Shown here: positions 38,670 through 41,298 of the stretch, piece by piece | How positions within the stretch are numbered: the first letter of the stretch is position 1 | Layout: every line of letters starts with the position of its first letter | NCBI GenBank assembly: GCA_021847245.1 | Contig: JAJZUC010000016.1 | Location: 1-41,298, forward strand | Length of the DNA stretch: 41,298 nucleotides | DNA from: Deltaproteobacteria bacterium | GTDB taxonomy: Bacteria > Desulfobacterota > Desulfuromonadia > Geobacterales > Geobacteraceae | Direction of reading: 5' to 3' | Notes under the pieces: model-generated | The model's input: the letters and a program-made list of their open reading frames with translations, nothing else | Databases searched by the model: none | Told to the model about the DNA's origin: nothing | Made by a program: the position numbers and the translations under genes

Positions 38670-39833
38670 ATGGAGCTAGAGAGCCTGAAAAATGAGATCG
38701 TGACATTCGTGGAACGACGGAAAGGGGACTTCTGCGCCATTGCCGACGACCTTTTCCGCCACCCCGAGACGGGCCTCAACGAGGTGCGGAGTTCGGCGCT
38801 CCTTACCGGCGTTCTCGAACGGGAAGGTTTCCGGGTGACGCGGGGGGAGGCCGGTCTGCGAACCGCCTTCCGGGCCGTGTGCGGAGAGGGGGATCCGGTC
38901 ATCGCCCTCATCGCCGAAATGGATGCCCTTCCCGTCATGGGGCACGCCTGCGGCCATAACGTGATCGCCGCCGCGGCCGTCGGGGCCGCCGCCGCCCTGC
39001 GAAAGTTTCTCCCCCCCGACGCGGCCCGGATCGTGGTCCTCGGCACACCGGCGGAAGAGATCGGGGTCGGCAAGGTGGAGATGATCCGTCACGGCCTCTT
39101 CGACGACGTCTCCTTCGCCCTCATGGTCCACCCCTCGTCCCGCCGTTACGTGATCAAGGAGTATCTCGGTCTCGCCAAGGTCCGGTTCACCTTCTTCGGC
39201 AAGCCGGCCCACGCTGCGGCGTACCCCGAGGAGGGGATCAACGCCCTCGACGCCGTGCTCCAGACCTTCAACGCCATCAACGCCCTGCGCCAGCAGCTCC
39301 GGCAGGATGTGCGGGTCCACGGTATCGTGACCGAAGGGGGGATTGCCCCCAATATCATCCCGGAGCGGGCCGCCGCCTATTTCTACGTCCGGGCCGACGA
39401 CCTGGCCGAGCTGGAGCGGGTGAAGGGGCGGGTCATCGCCTGCGCCGAGGGGGCGGCGACGGCCACCGGCTGCCGGCTCCAGGTGGAGGACGATCCCCGG
39501 GTGCTCGCCCCCCTCAAGGTCAACCGGGCCTTTTCCGCGCTTTACTCGGCCCAGCTTGCCTACCTGGGGCTTCAGGAGTCGGACGCGCCTGCCGATAAAA
39601 ACAGGGGATCGTCGGACATCGGCAACGTCTCCCAGATCGTGCCGACGATCCACCCCCACGTCCCGATCGGCGACGGGATCCAGATTCACAGCGAGGAGTT
39701 TGCCCGGGCCACCGTCTCCGAGCAGGGGCGGGCCGCCGTGGCGGAGGGGGCGGCCGCCCTGGCGCTGACCGCGGTGGAGCTGGTCCTGCGGCCGGAAATG
39801 CGGGAAAAAATCAGGGCGGAATTTGATGGATAA
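38670..39833 (+). CDS. M20-family metallo-amidohydrolase
   Basis: A protein of 387 residues. The metal site is visible as EMDALPV and GHACGHN near residue 91, then the catalytic TPAEE near 128. A lid domain lies in the middle, with the His of FGKPAHAA near 179. The family includes hydrolases of aminobenzoyl-glutamate, N-acyl amino acids and similar amides; the substrate cannot be told from sequence. GGTGAGGG precedes the ATG. It has its own promoter and is separate from the prmA run. Confidence 0.88.
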   Translation: MELESLKNEIVTFVERRKGDFCAIADDLFRHPETGLNEVRSSALLTGVLEREGFRVTRGEAGLRTAFRAVCGEGDPVIALIAEMDALPVMGHACGHNVIAAAAVGAAAALRKFLPPDAARIVVLGTPAEEIGVGKVEMIRHGLFDDVSFALMVHPSSRRYVIKEYLGLAKVRFTFFGKPAHAAAYPEEGINALDAVLQTFNAINALRQQLRQDVRVHGIVTEGGIAPNIIPERAAAYFYVRADDLAELERVKGRVIACAEGAATATGCRLQVEDDPRVLAPLKVNRAFSALYSAQLAYLGLQESDAPADKNRGSSDIGNVSQIVPTIHPHVPIGDGIQIHSEEFARATVSEQGRAAVAEGAAALALTAVELVLRPEMREKIRAEFDG

Positions 39834-39840
39834 ACAATTT

Positions 39841-39868
39841 TTGCCTGAGCGGAAAAACATGGTATACA
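39841..39868 (+). promoter_or_regulatory. Probable promoter of the PPDK regulator
   Basis: TTGCCT (39841-39846), 16 bases, TATACA (39863-39868). Confidence 0.45.
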
Positions 39869-39913
39869 TAGCTTAATGAAAATGGACATGGCTCGGGGAC
39901 GGTGACGCAGCAG

Positions 39914-40717
39914 ATGACGATGAAACATATCTATCTCTTTTCCGATGCAACCGGCGAGACCGTGGAGCGGGTGGTCCGCGCGGCCCTCTCCCAGTTCCGG
40001 GACGTGGAGGTCCGTTTCCACCGGATGAGCCGCATCAGGAGCCGCGAGGACGTCCGCCACTCCCTCGAAGAGGTCCTGAAGGAGCGGGGGATCGTGGTCT
40101 ACACCCTGGTCGACACCGAACTGGCCCAGCTTCTGCGCGACGAGGCCGAGGCCCATGGCCTCCAGTCGGTGGACCTGATCAGCCCCCTCCTCTACAAGCT
40201 TTCCGACTTCTTCGGGGTCCCTCCCCAGAAGGAACCGGGGCTTCTGTACCAGTTGAACGCCGAGTACCACAAGCGGGTGGAGGCGGTCGACTTTACGGTC
40301 AAGCACGATGACGGCCAGGACCCCCGGGGGCTTGCCAAGGCCGATTTCGTCCTCGTGGGAGTGTCGCGCTCCTCCAAGACCCCCCTCTCCATGTACCTTG
40401 CCCACAAGGGGTACAAGGTGGCGAACGTCCCCCTGGTGAAGGGGATCGAGCCGCCGCCGGAGCTCTTCAAGGTGAACCCGAGCCGGGTGGTGGGGCTCAT
40501 CATTGACCCCCACCGGCTCGTGGAGATCCGCTCGGCGCGGCTGCGCAACCTGGGGCAGAGCGCCCGCGGCAGTTATGCCGCCCTGGAGAAGGTGGAAGAG
40601 GAGCTCGAGACCTGCCGCCGGCTCTATCGGCGCAATCCCGGGTGGCTGGTCATCGACGTGACGAGGAAGTCGGTGGAGGAATCGGCGGCAGAGATCCTGC
40701 AAAGGCTGAACGAGTGA
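39914..40717 (+). CDS. Pyruvate, phosphate dikinase regulatory protein
   Basis: A protein of 267 residues of the DUF299 family (PSRP/PPDK regulator). It starts with [15 protein letters not shown] and has the P-loop-like [15 protein letters not shown] near residue 152 and an ADFVLVG strand. Members phosphorylate and dephosphorylate a Thr of pyruvate, phosphate dikinase or PEP synthase. This fits an organism that makes PEP from pyruvate, alongside the oxidoreductase at 5709. The ATG at 39914 has GGTGA eight bases before; GTG at 39902 and ATG at 39920 are alternatives. The target gene is not in the window. Confidence 0.92.
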   Translation: MTMKHIYLFSDATGETVERVVRAALSQFRDVEVRFHRMSRIRSREDVRHSLEEVLKERGIVVYTLVDTELAQLLRDEAEAHGLQSVDLISPLLYKLSDFFGVPPQKEPGLLYQLNAEYHKRVEAVDFTVKHDDGQDPRGLAKADFVLVGVSRSSKTPLSMYLAHKGYKVANVPLVKGIEPPPELFKVNPSRVVGLIIDPHRLVEIRSARLRNLGQSARGSYAALEKVEEELETCRRLYRRNPGWLVIDVTRKSVEESAAEILQRLNE

Positions 40718-40777
40718 CGGTTCATGAGGCAAATCGCTGTTGCACGCTGGCACATTAGAGAAAGAGAGGGATGAACA

Positions 40778-41298
40778 ATGAGAATTCTCGTGGTTGAAGA
40801 TGAAAAGAAGGTCTCCAGCTTCATCAAGCGCGGGCTGGAGGAGGAGAAGTACGAGGTCGATACCGCCTTCAACGGCGAGGAGGGGCTCAAGATGGCCCTC
40901 GACAAGGGGTACGACCTGGTCGTCCTCGATGTCATGCTCCCGAAGAAGGACGGCCTCAGCGTCGTGCGCGAGATGCGGGAGAAGGGTGCCGCGACGCCGG
41001 TGCTGATGCTGACCGCCAAGGATTCCGTGGACGACATCGTGGCGGGGCTCGACTCCGGCTCCGACGACTACCTTACCAAGCCGTTCGCCTTTGCCGAGCT
41101 TCTGGCGCGGGTGCGGGCGCTCATCCGTCGCAGCGAGCAGGACCGCGGCGCGGAGATCCACTTCGCCGACCTGCGGCTCGACCCGGTGACCCACAAGGTC
41201 TGGCGCAAGGACAAGGAGATCGACCTGACGGCGAAGGAGTACGCGCTCCTGGAGTACTTCATGCGCAACCCGAACCAGGTCCTGACCCGCACCATGAT
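40778..41298 (+). CDS. OmpR-family response regulator, partial
   Basis: The first 173 residues are present and the gene runs off the right edge. The receiver domain has the acidic pair E7-D8, phospho-acceptor D51 in LVVLDVMLP, TAK near residue 83 and KPF near 105. The winged-helix DNA-binding domain starts near residue 127 (IHFADLRLDPVTHKV). The start follows GAGAGGG. A sensor kinase gene would be expected downstream. The regulated genes cannot be told. Confidence 0.93.
   Translation, partial: MRILVVEDEKKVSSFIKRGLEEEKYEVDTAFNGEEGLKMALDKGYDLVVLDVMLPKKDGLSVVREMREKGAATPVLMLTAKDSVDDIVAGLDSGSDDYLTKPFAFAELLARVRALIRRSEQDRGAEIHFADLRLDPVTHKVWRKDKEIDLTAKEYALLEYFMRNPNQVLTRTM

Noticed and set aside
40748..40763. 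Sigma-54-like TGGCAC before the response regulator
   Set aside because: The matching TTGC element at the right distance is missing.

Overview
The window looks like a chromosomal segment of a Geobacter-type bacterium (Desulfuromonadota/Geobacteraceae). The evidence is high GC with tightly packed operons, a homodimeric pyruvate:ferredoxin oxidoreductase, a small triheme c-type cytochrome, an HdrC-like iron-sulfur protein, an MglB-MglA pair, type IV pilus ATPases, a futalosine-type menaquinone cluster and an F1 ATP synthase operon lacking subunits a and c. There is no IS element, phage gene, integrase or CRISPR array. The assignment rests on gene content and protein motifs read by eye; no database search was run.

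Layout. 1-2325: 5' end of an HdrC-like gene (minus), a 400-base divergent control region, and one half of an ABC exporter whose start region is abnormal. 2337-5623: tRNA-Ser(GGA), SRP RNA, dnaX, ybaB, recR. 5709-9299: pyruvate:ferredoxin oxidoreductase. 9472-10566: mglB-mglA. 10652-14361: a second ABC exporter half overlapping selB. 14419-14679 (minus): triheme cytochrome, divergent from parA-parB (14904-16506). 16692-22626: ATP synthase genes b', b, delta, alpha, gamma, beta, epsilon. 22733-24738: pdxA and a monofunctional peptidoglycan glycosyltransferase. 24800-25804 (minus): a PP-loop tRNA-modification-like protein. 25973-28706: a degenerate GspE/PilB-like protein and an intact PilT. 28839-28915: tRNA-Pro(CGG). 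29085-34709: ubiD-type, lipoprotein, ubiA-type, ubiX-type, mqnE, mqnC. 34842-35984: RNase D. 35997-38516 (minus): prmA, rsmE and a zinc-ribbon protein. 38670-39833: M20 amidohydrolase. 39914-40717: PPDK regulatory protein. 40778 to the end: OmpR-type response regulator, cut by the window edge.

How the genes fit together. Energy metabolism dominates: pyruvate:ferredoxin oxidoreductase links acetyl-CoA to pyruvate, the futalosine genes make the menaquinone needed for anaerobic respiration, the cytochrome and HdrC-like protein are redox carriers, and the F1 genes use the proton gradient. Replication and segregation (dnaX, recR, parAB) and translation (SRP RNA, selB, prmA, rsmE, two tRNAs) are interleaved. 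mglBA and the pilus ATPases suggest polar pilus control.

The points most worth a second look are: a GspE/PilB-like pseudo-ATPase that keeps a two-motif MshEN (c-di-GMP-binding type) domain next to an intact PilT; two ABC exporter halves with complementary degenerate motifs of a heterodimer but more than 8 kb apart, one with an in-frame TGA just after its best ribosome binding site; an A10 slippery run in dnaX with an immediate -1 stop; an FNR-type dyad placed exactly for class II activation of the cytochrome gene; and a repeated promoter motif TGTGGTA(G/A)CTA. I did not find a clearly new multi-gene defence or mobile system.
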